From NCBI GenBank assembly GCA_030407085.1, contig CM059587.1, positions 28,679,001-28,743,000 of the forward strand: a stretch of 64,000 nucleotides of DNA, in the 5' to 3' direction. This document shows positions 34,901 through 48,800 of the stretch, piece by piece. The position numbers and the translations under genes are program-made. Origin of the DNA: Trichopria drosophilae. Its lineage: Eukaryota; Arthropoda; Insecta; Hymenoptera; Diapriidae. The notes below the pieces were generated by a model, which saw only the letters and a program-made list of their open reading frames with translations, had not been told where the DNA came from and searched no databases. Numbering within the stretch: the first letter of the stretch is position 1; the number at the start of each line of letters is the position of its first letter.

Positions 34901-35824
34901 CTGTCCTATGTCCATAATAATAACACGGCTAATTGCTAATCAATAAAGTGCTTCGCATTGTAAATACTCACTCTTTCTTTCTTTCTTTCTCCCTTTGTGT
35001 CTTGTAATCTTACGCTCCTCCCCACGGGTGAGATATTTCTGGTGTTCTTGTGAATGACGTTCGTAAGGATAAGTCGTTTGGTAATTATACGGTACGGTGA
35101 ATAAAAGAAAGTAAGTTACTAAGAGCGTTCGTGAAAACAGTTCGTGTTCACTAATTCGCATATAGTGAAAAACAGTTTTATATATTCATGCAAATATTCA
35201 TTTGAGTAGTTACAAGTAAACAATTTTCTTTAATTAAGAAATTAATTGTTCAACAAAAGTTCCTTTTTATAGTAAGTCTGACTCAATTTAAGTAAATATT
35301 TCATTAGTTAAAGTATTTACTTACTATTATTTAACTATGATTAAAACGTATATTGTGAAGCTCAGAAGGAAATGACAAAATATAAATAGCCGATCCACAG
35401 AGTGTTGTAATTTTATATATTAATGAGTTTACGTTATGAGCCACGTAACTGGCACTGGTCAATTTTTCGTGGACGATTCTCGCCACCACCCCCTCGATTC
35501 TTCATTCCTCATGAACCAAGCAATATGAACGGTTTGTGATAGGAGAAGTGGACAAAAGAGATAAGAGCACTCGAGCTACAGGGGAGTGGGAGGTATAGGA
35601 TACTTAGGGCGACATAGTGTAGAATGTATCCATTCTATAGTTGAATCGAAACGGGTGACAGAAGTTTTCATAACTTAACATTGAAATTCCTAATGTCGGA
35701 TTAAATATAAGATATTAAAAATATTGTATTAAAATTGACTTCAGGAACATTTTTACTTTAAATTTTCCAGGGATGTCTTTTCTAACGTTAGAAACTTGCC
35801 TGCGCAAATTATATTGCGAAGTTG

Positions 35825-36130
35825 CTGAAAAATAGTACATTTCGATACATGTGCGTAAAATAGGATTTTACGCACCATTTTTTAACATGGGATTAGATAG
35901 GCCGGTGCGTAAAATCGAATTCTTACGCACGCGTGTCGAAGTATTTTTTGACATACTATGCGGAAAATTTGTGCGGCGTTTTTTGTGTGTCAAATACGAG
36001 GTTGCACACGAGTGATGACCGCGGCGCACGACTACCAGGTAGCAGGAGTGCGCCCCGACAGCACGAGTGCGTAAATTCGTATTTTACGCGCCAAAAACGG
36101 TGCGTAAAATCAAATTTTACGCATACGTAT
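35825..36130. repeat. Cluster of GTGCGTAAAA...TTTTACGCAC hairpins, copy 1
   Basis: Four successive inverted pairs occur: 35851-35875, 35905-35930, 36067-36092 and 36100-36125. Each has GTGCGTAAA, 5-8 A/T-rich bases, and (T)TTACGCAC or a close variant. AATAGTACATTTCGATAC at the left edge is shared with the repeats at 8732 and 23331. The plus-strand frame at 35933-36193 runs through it and is not a gene. Confidence 0.75.
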
Positions 36131-37244
36131 GTCAAAAAGAAATTATCAGGAATGAATTCCGTATATAGGGATATTTATATTTGTATACATTAGGTATCCC
36201 ATTTTCACGTGCTCGATGATTCCCTTCTCCTATTTACTAAAGGTTGAACTATTACAAAAAAGGCTGTGTGAAATAAACATAATTTTGCTAGTTCGTAATA
36301 AGTGTCCTTGGGGGAGATTGTGTGCTGGGGGCTCGGCCCTCCATACCTGAACGAAATACTTCCCCTTACAGATTCCCCCGTACCAGTGTTACTTGCAACC
36401 ACCAGATATAAACACTGATCGATCTCACGCGCAAATCACATGCATGTTTGTAATTATTGTATATATATAATATTTCTGAAAGATGTCATAGACTGAAACC
36501 AAACACGCCAAGCCAATTGCTTTCATGTTCACCTGTATTTCACAGTACTACTGCTGATGTAGAATGTGCATTTAATCCTTTTTTCTAGGGAATTTCAACT
36601 CTACACTTTCAGGAGTATGGTGTTTTACGAATCTTATTCATAACCAGCAGACAAGAATTGTAAATTCAGAACGATGTGGTGGGTAACCAAAATGTGCGGG
36701 TAAAACTAAGCGGATGATTTCATACCTTCATTTTTGGTCTCAACAAGGTTAAACGAAATCTCTTAGGTGTACAAGTGTCTGCTCGATGGTTTATTTAATT
36801 GATCCGAAGCACGTTTGTAACAAACAATAGTACATTACGCAACAAGTGTACCAAATTTATATGCGGAGTTAGGACAAAAAGGTTTTATACCAAATTGACA
36901 TAGCATTTTCTGTCCATAACACCACCTACGTAATTGACAATGACTAACCCTCATAGCGGCGCGTCGACTGCCTAGTGCCTCCCACTACGCGGTTATTTCT
37001 CCTTCCATTAACTTGACATTATTATTATTATTATTTATTTGCTCTTTTGGCATTCGGCCCAAACCCCCTTGAGCTAACCAAACAAAAGATAGTACATAGT
37101 TTATGCACAACAAAGAATAACTTAATATAAACTATATATTATTATTTATAAGAAGTAGAACTTTTCTTAAAATAGTACCCATTTATACTGTCATTTTACA
37201 TAACTCATTTTACATACTCCATCCCTCAACTTTAAACTAGTGTT

Positions 37245-37350
37245 GCCGTGGTGCCCCACTCGCTTCGCTTGCTCAGAAAGTTCGTCCCTGTGACGGGTTT
37301 GTTATTTCTTAATACTCGCTCCTTTTCCAGCAGCTTTTAGTTATAATATA
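37245..37350 (-). repeat. Dispersed repeat with a GCGAGCGAAGCGAG-type core, copy 2
   Basis: The minus strand follows the same word order as 2370-2480 (GAGTATTAAGAAATA, CCGTCACAGGGACGAACTTT, AAGCGAAGCGAGTGGGGCACC). The duplicate lies at 44288-44393. Confidence 0.55.
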
Positions 37351-37539
37351 AAATGAGTTTGTATTGTAGTTTTTTGAGTGAAAATTTGAGCTTACGAGAA
37401 CATTCCCAATGTAAAATAACCAGAAACTGGAAGACAGAGTGGCGATTATGAGAACATTCCCTATGTAACTTAGATAGGAAAGAAGGGATAGGAAAGAAGG
37501 GAAGTGAAATAAGAGGGTTCCTTAAATTTGTAAAAAGTA

Positions 37540-37880
37540 AACATGAGTATTTTCAAAACTTCGACCGTCACCATATGTCAGTCAAAGTATTAATAAGTAA
37601 CTTTTTAGCACTCCATGCGCGAAGCTCGATTTCGCGCCCGCGGGCGAAACCTTCGGTCTTAAATTATCGAGCCTCATTCCCACTCATATTAAAAAATATC
37701 GTTTCAGTTGTTTCAGTGTCAATATAGTTATATCGTTCCCCCCTCCCACCATCACCGCCGCTTTTTTGGTCTAAAACGTCTACATTTGTTGAAAAACTAA
37801 AGGATAATTTTTTGGCGGGAACTGACCAAATTCCATACTTCGCCAGACCTATCGTCTGCGTCGAACTAATTATAAGATAG
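37540..37880 (-). repeat. Dispersed repeat with GTCTGGCGAAG core, inverted copy
   Basis: On the minus strand CAGACGATAGGTCTGGCGAA and TTTGGTCAGTTCCCGCCAAA match 20065-20140. At the left part TTTTGAAAATACTC and CGGTCGAAG match 20955-20985. Its duplicate is at 44583-44923. Confidence 0.6.
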
Positions 37881-39855
37881 TTACAGCAAATGCAAATAGT
37901 ATTTTTAACTAAAAATTAAAGGATTAACGAAATTGAGACCAGTATGAACGAATTATAATCTTATACATTTGCAAGATGATATTTTTCCCATGCTTTTGGT
38001 ATTCGATTATTAAATCATACAATTTTGACTGGAATCTGGAAAGCGAAGAATACATTTAGAGATCACTCGGCAACGCATTCCATACAGATTTCATGAAATG
38101 ACCAGTCCTTTAGCATAAAACTCATGAGTATGCGTAAGTCTTCTTAGTACGTTAGGAATAAAATGCAATTGTTTCTCTGTTATATTCTCACGTCAGATGT
38201 AGTATTCGTAGAGATACGTAGGTGATTTAGATGATAAGATGCTGAATTTTGACACTCCATATAAAATACACCTACGATTCTCTCGATGATCATCTACGTG
38301 CGGAATGGGTGAGACAGGAGGGAGGAAGGAGAATAATGCTTCAGAGGAGTAGGGGTATAGATAATCGAGATACGATACATAATATTAGGGCGACATCGTG
38401 CTGATATGTTAATTATTGCCAAAGTTGCCTAAAAGCAGGTGGCATAAGTTTCTATAGATGGAAATGCAGCAGTGTCAGCAGCCTAGCGCCGACAAAGGGT
38501 ATTTTTGCCAATCTAAAGTAGTAGTACAATTTTCCTGGTAAGATAGAACCTTTTCCTCTATTACAATGCTATATAGTACCCCCCCCCCACCCCCGCCTTA
38601 AGTAATCTTCCCATAAGTAATATATCCCCCTAAAGAATATATTTCCCTTCCACTAAGTCATATTTTCCCCTGAGAGATTCTCCCACCATTCGCCGGTGTT
38701 GAAAGGCTCGCGCTCAATCACGCTCGAAATCTTCAACATTTGGATACTGATTAATTTGTCATTCATATATAATCGAATGCAGAGAATATCTTCCTACGTA
38801 TTGAAATATGTACAAAATTTAAATTTGGAAAAAGGTACACATAGGAACTCGTTTATTTACTTGTCATATGAAATACTTTCGATATTTTATAGTTTGATGG
38901 ATATCTCGTTGCCGGTTCCGTGACAAATTTTCATTTCAGTTTCAGGTCTAAGACACTTTTAGAATAGCAGGAAATGACACTTATTATCAGACTCTAATTA
39001 AGACTCCAGTTTTAGTAGTTATTTAGCATGTATCTAATTATTTAGAAATAGAGTTTACAATGATGGTCCGCATATCAGAGGCCAATAAAACTATATTACA
39101 ATCTAATAAGCTAATAAGATATAGTATATAAGCTTATTATTATAATCAGGAATGTATCCCCTCAATCTTTTCCACTTAGGCTACATAAACAACAGTTTAC
39201 AAAGACTTCGTGACATCAAATTACCTTTAATGAAACATATTATAAAGTGCACATGAATGCAGAGTTGGATATTCATAGGTATTTAGGTGAATCTAAAAGA
39301 ATTAACACTATGTAGACATCTGCCATAAAAAAAATTCTCGATCGTTAGTGTTGACGGTACAGTAAATTTATTCAATAACATTCCATATCAGGAATAGATA
39401 TAATGTAAATAATAATTGTGACTGATGATAGCCATTTTAATTCTACTCCAATTTAAAAAACGGCATTAGTTTTAGCCGATTACTAATCATTGGTAACAGC
39501 GTTGAAAAATTAATTAAATAGAAATAGATTCCGGATTTCGTCTGAGCCTACCCTACCCAAACAGCTAATTGCTCGGTAATAAATCGTACCAAATCACTTG
39601 CAGCGAACGGCAACCATAAATATCACGAACCTCGCGCAATAGCAAATAAAATATAAATAATAAGAGGCTTATTAAAGGACGAGAAATACTCAATATTTAA
39701 TATTTTTTAAAGAAGTAATACAATAATATTTTAAAAATAGATTTTTGTTTTGCGCCAAAATAAGCTCTATTAATATTTAATTATAAAATATACGTGTTTC
39801 CCGGTACGTTTAATTTTTTATTTTACAATTGAGTCAATGTATAATTGATTTTCAG

Positions 39856-40052
39856 AGTTACGGAGCTATCAGGGAAAAAAACGGGCGACAGCGAAGGAAC
39901 CAGCTTTCAGATTCCACGCGTTACCGCTTTGGAGCACATATTCCCCTGAGGGTGTCCCGAAGGAAGGCTACAAGCTCAATTATGCAAATGTCGGAGATGA
40001 AACGATCTGGACGTGGATGCGATCGTTTAGAGGCGTGATTGTGTTCTGGTAG
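39856..40052 (+). other. Possible terminal coding exon, copy 2
   Basis: Duplicate of the 32813-33009 candidate, 7,043 bases on and without visible difference. If the exon is real, the host transcript would have two alternative identical last exons. Confidence 0.2.
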
Positions 40053-40387
40053 TTTACCGCGGTAAGGTGTCAATGAGGGCTTTACACGGGTGCTTCCTAC
40101 ATACGTAAACACCTACTTATACACTATATTGACGTAGGCATTTACTTTCGTTAAAAATGCCAGTTACGCCATCAATAATGATCAATATACCTAAATGATT
40201 GATTTTATTAAATCGATTATTATTATCAACCAATTTGACTGCATTAACAATATTATTTTTTATGCCTGCGTTTTCCTATATCTTAGTTGTTTTTTCTCTA
40301 TGTAAAACAATACTTGTACATTATTTTATTCACAATAAGTTAGGTTAGGTTAGTCTTATTTATTAATTTTAAATATATATATAGAGT

Positions 40388-40823
40388 GATCCAAAAGTAT
40401 GGAAACGGCTAAATATCTCAGCGGAAGTGCATTTCAAGCAAAAGAGATTAAGGATTTTTCCTTGACCATTTAATGGTACCATTGAAATTGCCCTTGAACA
40501 TGACCTTGTAGGAGTGTGACCATGTGCCTAGGATTGTACTTTGGGGAAAAAAGTTGCAGTTAAAAGTTCTAAATTTTCTTCTTGGCTATTCAATCGTGAT
40601 CTGAAATTTGACCTCGAGCGTGACTTTCAAGGTGGAATATACTCTTTTAAATAGAAGCACATATTTCTGAAAACAGGAATGGAAAGAGCAGAAAATTGTA
40701 CGTCAGGATGTGACTTTGATCATGACCTTGACCATGCACTTGAAGGTCAATACAAGGTCAAGTTGACTTTGACAGTGGAAATGCCTGTAAATTTCCCCGT
40801 AAATTGGTATGTGGGGGGTGCCG
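40388..40823 (+). repeat. Dispersed repeat with clustered AAGGTCA words, copy 2
   Basis: The duplicate of 33345-33780 in the second segmental copy, seen without change. Confidence 0.45.
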
Positions 40824-41332
40824 AGGTCGCGCATTACTGAAGTTTTATAAAATTCAAGATCACCGATGCAATATGGTAGACGAATTTAGTAAAAATTTAT
40901 TGAATTTTCATCTAATTTGAATCTGGAAATGTTTTTAGTTGCTGATGACGTATAGGATCTGCTATACCTGAAAAAAATAAGGTATACCCAGGGTGTGTCA
41001 CGAGGAGGCTCCTATGAACGATTTACATCCCATCATTTGATTTTCCAAAAACGTTAAAAAGCTTACGAGCTTCTCGCAATGACGTCTGACAAAAATAATG
41101 CCTCTTTTAATAAATTTACCGTGAATATACCTTCGTAACAGCTAACATAATGTGAAAGTGGATTATACCATCCCGAATCCAATTTTGCCATTTCTATACA
41201 TGTTTTATCACCCAAAATATTCGCATAAAATAATTAATTTCTGTAATTCATTTGCCTGTTTATAATTCGTAATTCTATTTGCTAATATGCATTTGAGTGG
41301 GATGACGGGTTATTTAGTTGAACAGCACTCGA

Positions 41333-41943
41333 TAGAATTTTCACCGTAATATCGCCAAATAAATACCTAAAAATAAAATGGTGGAAAAAGTGTTACATTT
41401 GGAAACTATGAAAATATTGTACCTGCGTTTATTTTCATAACAACGTAATAATCTAGGTGAGTTATTGGATATTTTTTTGGCATCGAGATCCTTGGCATAT
41501 TTGGAGGGTGCGAAAAGGGCTCGAGAAGGCAGAGCGAAGGAAAACGGAAGGGAAACGGATCGGGATCGGCCGAGAGGCTGCTGCTTTCGGTCGGGCAAAA
41601 CGGTCGGGCAAGACCGGGGCACGACGTGGCAAGGACGGGGGTGAGTGTTTACTTTTGGTGTCGAGCAAGTAGCGCCCGGCATGCATGGTTCCCTCTGATA
41701 GCAAACACCGAGTATCGATCAGTATGACTCTGGTAAACAACTATTGCCGAGTAGTATAGTATAGAATGGGCTTCGTTTTTCCCCTTACACTCGCTTCATT
41801 CTACCCCCTGGAACCCTTGGGGGTGGCCCCACCCGCCGCCGTATCTCGCCACAGCCCTACTAACAACAACAGCGCGCCACTCTGCCTATATTCGCGATAT
41901 GCCTGCTTACGTGTCGCAGGGCCGCCGTTACATTTTTCATAGC
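41333..41943. other. GC-rich block, copy 2
   Basis: Duplicate of 34290-34900. The corresponding donor-like sites and open frames are intact. Confidence 0.25.
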
Positions 41944-42867
41944 CTGTCCTATGTCCATAATAATAACACGGCTAATTGCTAATCAATAAAGTGCTTCGCA
42001 TTGTAAATACTCACTCTTTCTTTCTTTCTTTCTCCCTTTGTGTCTTGTAATCTTACGCTCCTCCCCACGGGTGAGATATTTCTGGTGTTCTTGTGAATGA
42101 CGTTCGTAAGGATAAGTCGTTTGGTAATTATACGGTACGGTGAATAAAAGAAAGTAAGTTACTAAGAGCGTTCGTGAAAACAGTTCGTGTTCACTAATTC
42201 GCATATAGTGAAAAACAGTTTTATATATTCATGCAAATATTCATTTGAGTAGTTACAAGTAAACAATTTTCTTTAATTAAGAAATTAATTGTTCAACAAA
42301 AGTTCCTTTTTATAGTAAGTCTGACTCAATTTAAGTAAATATTTCATTAGTTAAAGTATTTACTTACTATTATTTAACTATGATTAAAACGTATATTGTG
42401 AAGCTCAGAAGGAAATGACAAAATATAAATAGCCGATCCACAGAGTGTTGTAATTTTATATATTAATGAGTTTACGTTATGAGCCACGTAACTGGCACTG
42501 GTCAATTTTTCGTGGACGATTCTCGCCACCACCCCCTCGATTCTTCATTCCTCATGAACCAAGCAATATGAACGGTTTGTGATAGGAGAAGTGGACAAAA
42601 GAGATAAGAGCACTCGAGCTACAGGGGAGTGGGAGGTATAGGATACTTAGGGCGACATAGTGTAGAATGTATCCATTCTATAGTTGAATCGAAACGGGTG
42701 ACAGAAGTTTTCATAACTTAACATTGAAATTCCTAATGTCGGATTAAATATAAGATATTAAAAATATTGTATTAAAATTGACTTCAGGAACATTTTTACT
42801 TTAAATTTTCCAGGGATGTCTTTTCTAACGTTAGAAACTTGCCTGCGCAAATTATATTGCGAAGTTG

Positions 42868-43173
42868 CTGAAAAATAGTACATTTCGATACATGTGCGTA
42901 AAATAGGATTTTACGCACCATTTTTTAACATGGGATTAGATAGGCCGGTGCGTAAAATCGAATTCTTACGCACGCGTGTCGAAGTATTTTTTGACATACT
43001 ATGCGGAAAATTTGTGCGGCGTTTTTTGTGTGTCAAATACGAGGTTGCACACGAGTGATGACCGCGGCGCACGACTACCAGGTAGCAGGAGTGCGCCCCG
43101 ACAGCACGAGTGCGTAAATTCGTATTTTACGCGCCAAAAACGGTGCGTAAAATCAAATTTTACGCATACGTAT
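42868..43173. repeat. Cluster of GTGCGTAAAA...TTTTACGCAC hairpins, copy 2
   Basis: Duplicate of 35825-36130 with all four hairpins intact. Confidence 0.75.
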
Positions 43174-45693
43174 GTCAAAAAGAAATTATCAGGAATGAAT
43201 TCCGTATATAGGGATATTTATATTTGTATACATTAGGTATCCCATTTTCACGTGCTCGATGATTCCCTTCTCCTATTTACTAAAGGTTGAACTATTACAA
43301 AAAAGGCTGTGTGAAATAAACATAATTTTGCTAGTTCGTAATAAGTGTCCTTGGGGGAGATTGTGTGCTGGGGGCTCGGCCCTCCATACCTGAACGAAAT
43401 ACTTCCCCTTACAGATTCCCCCGTACCAGTGTTACTTGCAACCACCAGATATAAACACTGATCGATCTCACGCGCAAATCACATGCATGTTTGTAATTAT
43501 TGTATATATATAATATTTCTGAAAGATGTCATAGACTGAAACCAAACACGCCAAGCCAATTGCTTTCATGTTCACCTGTATTTCACAGTACTACTGCTGA
43601 TGTAGAATGTGCATTTAATCCTTTTTTCTAGGGAATTTCAACTCTACACTTTCAGGAGTATGGTGTTTTACGAATCTTATTCATAACCAGCAGACAAGAA
43701 TTGTAAATTCAGAACGATGTGGTGGGTAACCAAAATGTGCGGGTAAAACTAAGCGGATGATTTCATACCTTCATTTTTGGTCTCAACAAGGTTAAACGAA
43801 ATCTCTTAGGTGTACAAGTGTCTGCTCGATGGTTTATTTAATTGATCCGAAGCACGTTTGTAACAAACAATAGTACATTACGCAACAAGTGTACCAAATT
43901 TATATGCGGAGTTAGGACAAAAAGGTTTTATACCAAATTGACATAGCATTTTCTGTCCATAACACCACCTACGTAATTGACAATGACTAACCCTCATAGC
44001 GGCGCGTCGACTGCCTAGTGCCTCCCACTACGCGGTTATTTCTCCTTCCATTAACTTGACATTATTATTATTATTATTTATTTGCTCTTTTGGCATTCGG
44101 CCCAAACCCCCTTGAGCTAACCAAACAAAAGATAGTACATAGTTTATGCACAACAAAGAATAACTTAATATAAACTATATATTATTATTTATAAGAAGTA
44201 GAACTTTTCTTAAAATAGTACCCATTTATACTGTCATTTTACATAACTCATTTTACATACTCCATCCCTCAACTTTAAACTAGTGTTGCCGTGGTGCCCC
44301 ACTCGCTTCGCTTGCTCAGAAAGTTCGTCCCTGTGACGGGTTTGTTATTTCTTAATACTCGCTCCTTTTCCAGCAGCTTTTAGTTATAATATAAAATGAG
44401 TTTGTATTGTAGTTTTTTGAGTGAAAATTTGAGCTTACGAGAACATTCCCAATGTAAAATAACCAGAAACTGGAAGACAGAGTGGCGATTATGAGAACAT
44501 TCCCTATGTAACTTAGATAGGAAAGAAGGGATAGGAAAGAAGGGAAGTGAAATAAGAGGGTTCCTTAAATTTGTAAAAAGTAAACATGAGTATTTTCAAA
44601 ACTTCGACCGTCACCATATGTCAGTCAAAGTATTAATAAGTAACTTTTTAGCACTCCATGCGCGAAGCTCGATTTCGCGCCCGCGGGCGAAACCTTCGGT
44701 CTTAAATTATCGAGCCTCATTCCCACTCATATTAAAAAATATCGTTTCAGTTGTTTCAGTGTCAATATAGTTATATCGTTCCCCCCTCCCACCATCACCG
44801 CCGCTTTTTTGGTCTAAAACGTCTACATTTGTTGAAAAACTAAAGGATAATTTTTTGGCGGGAACTGACCAAATTCCATACTTCGCCAGACCTATCGTCT
44901 GCGTCGAACTAATTATAAGATAGTTACAGCAAATGCAAATAGTATTTTTAACTAAAAATTAAAGGATTAACGAAATTGAGACCAGTATGAACGAATTATA
45001 ATCTTATACATTTGCAAGATGATATTTTTCCCATGCTTTTGGTATTCGATTATTAAATCATACAATTTTGACTGGAATCTGGAAAGCGAAGAATACATTT
45101 AGAGATCACTCGGCAACGCATTCCATACAGATTTCATGAAATGACCAGTCCTTTAGCATAAAACTCATGAGTATGCGTAAGTCTTCTTAGTACGTTAGGA
45201 ATAAAATGCAATTGTTTCTCTGTTATATTCTCACGTCAGATGTAGTATTCGTAGAGATACGTAGGTGATTTAGATGATAAGATGCTGAATTTTGACACTC
45301 CATATAAAATACACCTACGATTCTCTCGATGATCATCTACGTGCGGAATGGGTGAGACAGGAGGGAGGAAGGAGAATAATGCTTCAGAGGAGTAGGGGTA
45401 TAGATAATCGAGATACGATACATAATATTAGGGCGACATCGTGCTGATATGTTAATTATTGCCAAAGTTGCCTAAAAGCAGGTGGCATAAGTTTCTATAG
45501 ATGGAAATGCAGCAGTGTCAGCAGCCTAGCGCCGACAAAGGGTATTTTTGCCAATCTAAAGTAGTAGTACAATTTTCCTGGTAAGATAGAACCTTTTCCT
45601 CTATTACAATGCTATATAGTACCCCCCCCCCACCCCCGCCTTAAGTAATCTTCCCATAAGTAATATATCCCCCTAAAGAATATATTTCCCTTC

Positions 45694-45845
45694 CACTAAG
45701 TCATATTTTCCCCTGAGAGATTCTCCCACCATTCGCCGGTGTTGAAAGGCTCGCGCTGTACCATTATATGTGTGTGTGCGCGCATGTGATAAGTGGAAAT
45801 TCAAATGGTGGGAGGTGAGGGGAAATATGACTTAAGGGGAGGCAC
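45694..45845. repeat. Inverted repeat spanning the right duplication breakpoint
   Basis: AAGTCATATTTTCCCCTGAG...CTCCCACCATT at 45698-45732 pairs with AATGGTGGGAGGTGAGGGGA AATATGACTT at 45804-45833. The loop of about 70 bases contains the end of copy 2 (45757). The left half is also present at the end of copy 1, but there it lacks its partner. Confidence 0.75.
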
Positions 45846-48800
45846 TTGTTTGCCTCAAGCACAGGACTTAAGAGGGGGACTAATGTAGAACTGTTTTCGG
45901 TCCCACAACGAGATGTGATCTTTTGGCTGCATTGGAATTATAAAAACCATTACTGCGCCAATCTTATAAGGGAAACTGAACTCAGAAGAGAAAAGTTGTG
46001 GATACTCTGTTAGTATTTTAAGTAACAAATCAAAAGTGTGAGGTCGACCCACACAACCATTACTACCCTAAATATATACCCTAGGGACTACACTTTATCT
46101 GGAAAATCCCCTCTGTTGTCTTTTATTTCCTTACGAAGAAGTATAGAGACGAAAATAAGGTAAACAGCTGGGATTCCCCGACTGAATTAACGTATTTGCG
46201 TGTCACATACCTATAAGTGTTCCACGTCTTTTACGTGCCAATTGGTAAATTCCAGGATCGAAAAAAAGTTTATATGTTACATCTCTTTTCAAATACTACA
46301 AGGGTAAACATTTTATCTACATTTATACAATGTATATTTTAAATTTTAAATGCGAAACTACTATCATGCATTTATAAATAGTTTAGTAAATAACATTTTT
46401 TTTGTATGTATCATAATTATCCCTTACTTCTATTGCAAACAACAAGCGCTACAATATTCGCATACGTTATGCTAATAAAATTTACTAGATTATGAACATT
46501 TTATACAATTAAGACTTTTTACAGTTTTTCAACTTTCAAGATATTCAAATAAAGGTGGAAACCAATATATGCATAATAATAATGCGTATCATTTTGATCG
46601 TATGGAAATGTAAGAAAACAGCTCATTTTTTAAAGCCTAATTATGAATTTTTATGCTTAAATGAACCGCGTAGGTTTATCTTATTTTCATCCATACATTC
46701 TTGGTTTCGAGGCAAGTCCGACCCTGTAGAGGACGCTAATCATCTTACCGAGGGTGTCTGAAATTGTCACCCTAGCGCTCAGCGCAATTACCATGCTTGC
46801 GTCCATCCCTACGACTCGCCCTAACGGCCTGCTTATACAAACAACCTTGATAAATTATGCAAAAATCAACAACACAACGAAATGCAGTTCGCGCGGACGA
46901 TCCTTCAGAATACACCTTAGTTCGCAATTCCGCCTTTCGGTTACCCTATATCAACAGAGGGTTTGCGCAATTTACATTTTTCGAAATTTCTACTCCAAAA
47001 CCACACATAATATTATTTTATGGAGGTATCAAGATATTTGATGCTATGTAACGGACAAATAAGATTAAAAACTAATTTAAACATTCAACGAGTGTTTGAA
47101 ATTCACCATTCTCCAGTTTGTTACAAATACAAATACTCACATGGGATAATGTTTTAAATAAACTTTTTTAATTACATCAGTTATTACATATAAATTGGTA
47201 TTGAGTATAATAAATATATTTATTGGTGTAAATTAAAGTATCTTAATCTTTACATTGACACAAATATTCATTTCCGAGCTCTGAATCCCATGATGAAAAC
47301 CAACTGATCAGTGGGTATCTGACACCCAGGTCGGAGAACGAACATCGAGGCAACGAAGTTATTCATGACCCCAACTAATTTTAAATCATTCTTGCAGTAG
47401 TCAATTCTGCGAAAAAAGTGACTCAATTCTTGACATAAAAAAGTTCGATAGTGGCTAATGCATAAAAAGAAAACATGATTCTGACATACTCTCTATTAGG
47501 GGAGTAAGCCTAAATCAACGCGACTTCTCTTTGCATACATTTCCCACGCTTGTTATGCAGTTTGGTAAAAACACGTGCATTATAGTGTATGTTGTAAAGG
47601 ACACAGACCGTTGGATCTAAACCAAGTCAAAACCAAAATGAACTAATAAAGTTAAATTTAAAACTTGTCAAGTTAACAACTACAGTATAAGTCTTGCACA
47701 CATTAGGGTTTGCAGATAGATTGAAAATTAATAAAATGTTACCCGTTGTAAGCAACGAGAAGCAGAGAAAATTGTGATAAACTGGCCTTAATTTCAACAG
47801 AGGCATATTTTGGCTCAGTTGCAAATAAAAGTTACACTTTTTACAGATACATATAAGTACATCCAATATAAAAACACGAATTTAAAAAATGATATTTTGT
47901 ACGACTTTACCTGAAAATATACAGATTTCAACCACATTCAGGACGTTTTACTACGGAGTTAGAAAAAGCCTCTAATTACTAGATTTCAAGTGTAAAATTA
48001 GTTCTTCTGTCAACTTGGAATAGAAAAATGGATTATAGTTTCTTCTCACTCTTTGTATGCATAGAATTATGTAACATTTGAAGGAACTGCGACATATATA
48101 GACAAATTGAGAAATTAAAGCAACCTATATGCATGTTTATCAACTATTTAAAAAGACTCACACAAAAATAAGCAATTGTCGAAATCGCACTCCGAAACCA
48201 CAACTTTCAGGACATACAACTTTTATATGGTATAAATAATGTATTTACTTACAGAATGTTTAGAAATAAGCATTTTGCCAGCGATAATTACACATTGATC
48301 GTTAACTTTTACGTATTTATTGGAAAAACAAAATCAATAGATGTCACACGTGTTATATAAATTGCATTCTTTTTTCAATATAATTACAGTTTGTTTGCGA
48401 TGTTTTAACAAATCAATACTGACACGTAGTTTACTTTCAAGGTATTTTACGTTTATTTTCTGTTTTAAGTTTGCTCATTCGCTAGCTTCTCATATATTTC
48501 GCAATGCTGTAACCTCAACCGTTATAATTATACAAGAAATTATATTCCTACCGATTTATGGTTTTATTTTTACCCATCACCGTCCGCTATTGTCATGCTT
48601 AAAATTAATTGCATTATGACAATTATATTTTACAAAATAAGATCAAAACATCGGAAAATCACATTTTTCCAAATTATTTGGTACCTAGATGAATATTATA
48701 AAAAGGATATCGGTACTGGATTACTTATTTATTTATTTATTGCTAACGTTATCTTAAATTGCAACATTCTTTGGCCAACTATGTGTAAATAAAGGAAAAA

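Larger units (their letters stand above)
31673..38714 (+). repeat. Tandem segmental duplication, copy 1 (about 7.04 kb)
   Basis: From ATCACGCTCGAAATC at 31673 to GAAAGGCTCGCGCT at 38714, this segment recurs in direct orientation at 38717-45757. The offset is 7,044 at the start and 7,043 after an A9/A8 difference near 32283-32291, and it stays constant to the end. The only substitution I noticed is G at 32219 against A at 39263. Two bases (CA, 38715-38716) sit at the junction. All open frames inside are identical between copies except at the extreme left edge. Confidence 0.98.
38717..45757 (+). repeat. Tandem segmental duplication, copy 2
   Basis: Second copy, directly following the first with a 2-base junction. 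It ends ...GGCTCGCGCT at 45757, after which unique sequence (GTACCATTATATG) starts. Every element noted in copy 1 is present here 7,043 bases further on. Near identity means either a very recent duplication or an assembly artefact such as a falsely retained haplotype. Confidence 0.98.

Noticed and set aside
35851..36125. CRISPR-like array
   Set aside because: The repeated unit is a 9-10 base palindrome in an insect genome, spacing is irregular and nothing else fits a CRISPR array.
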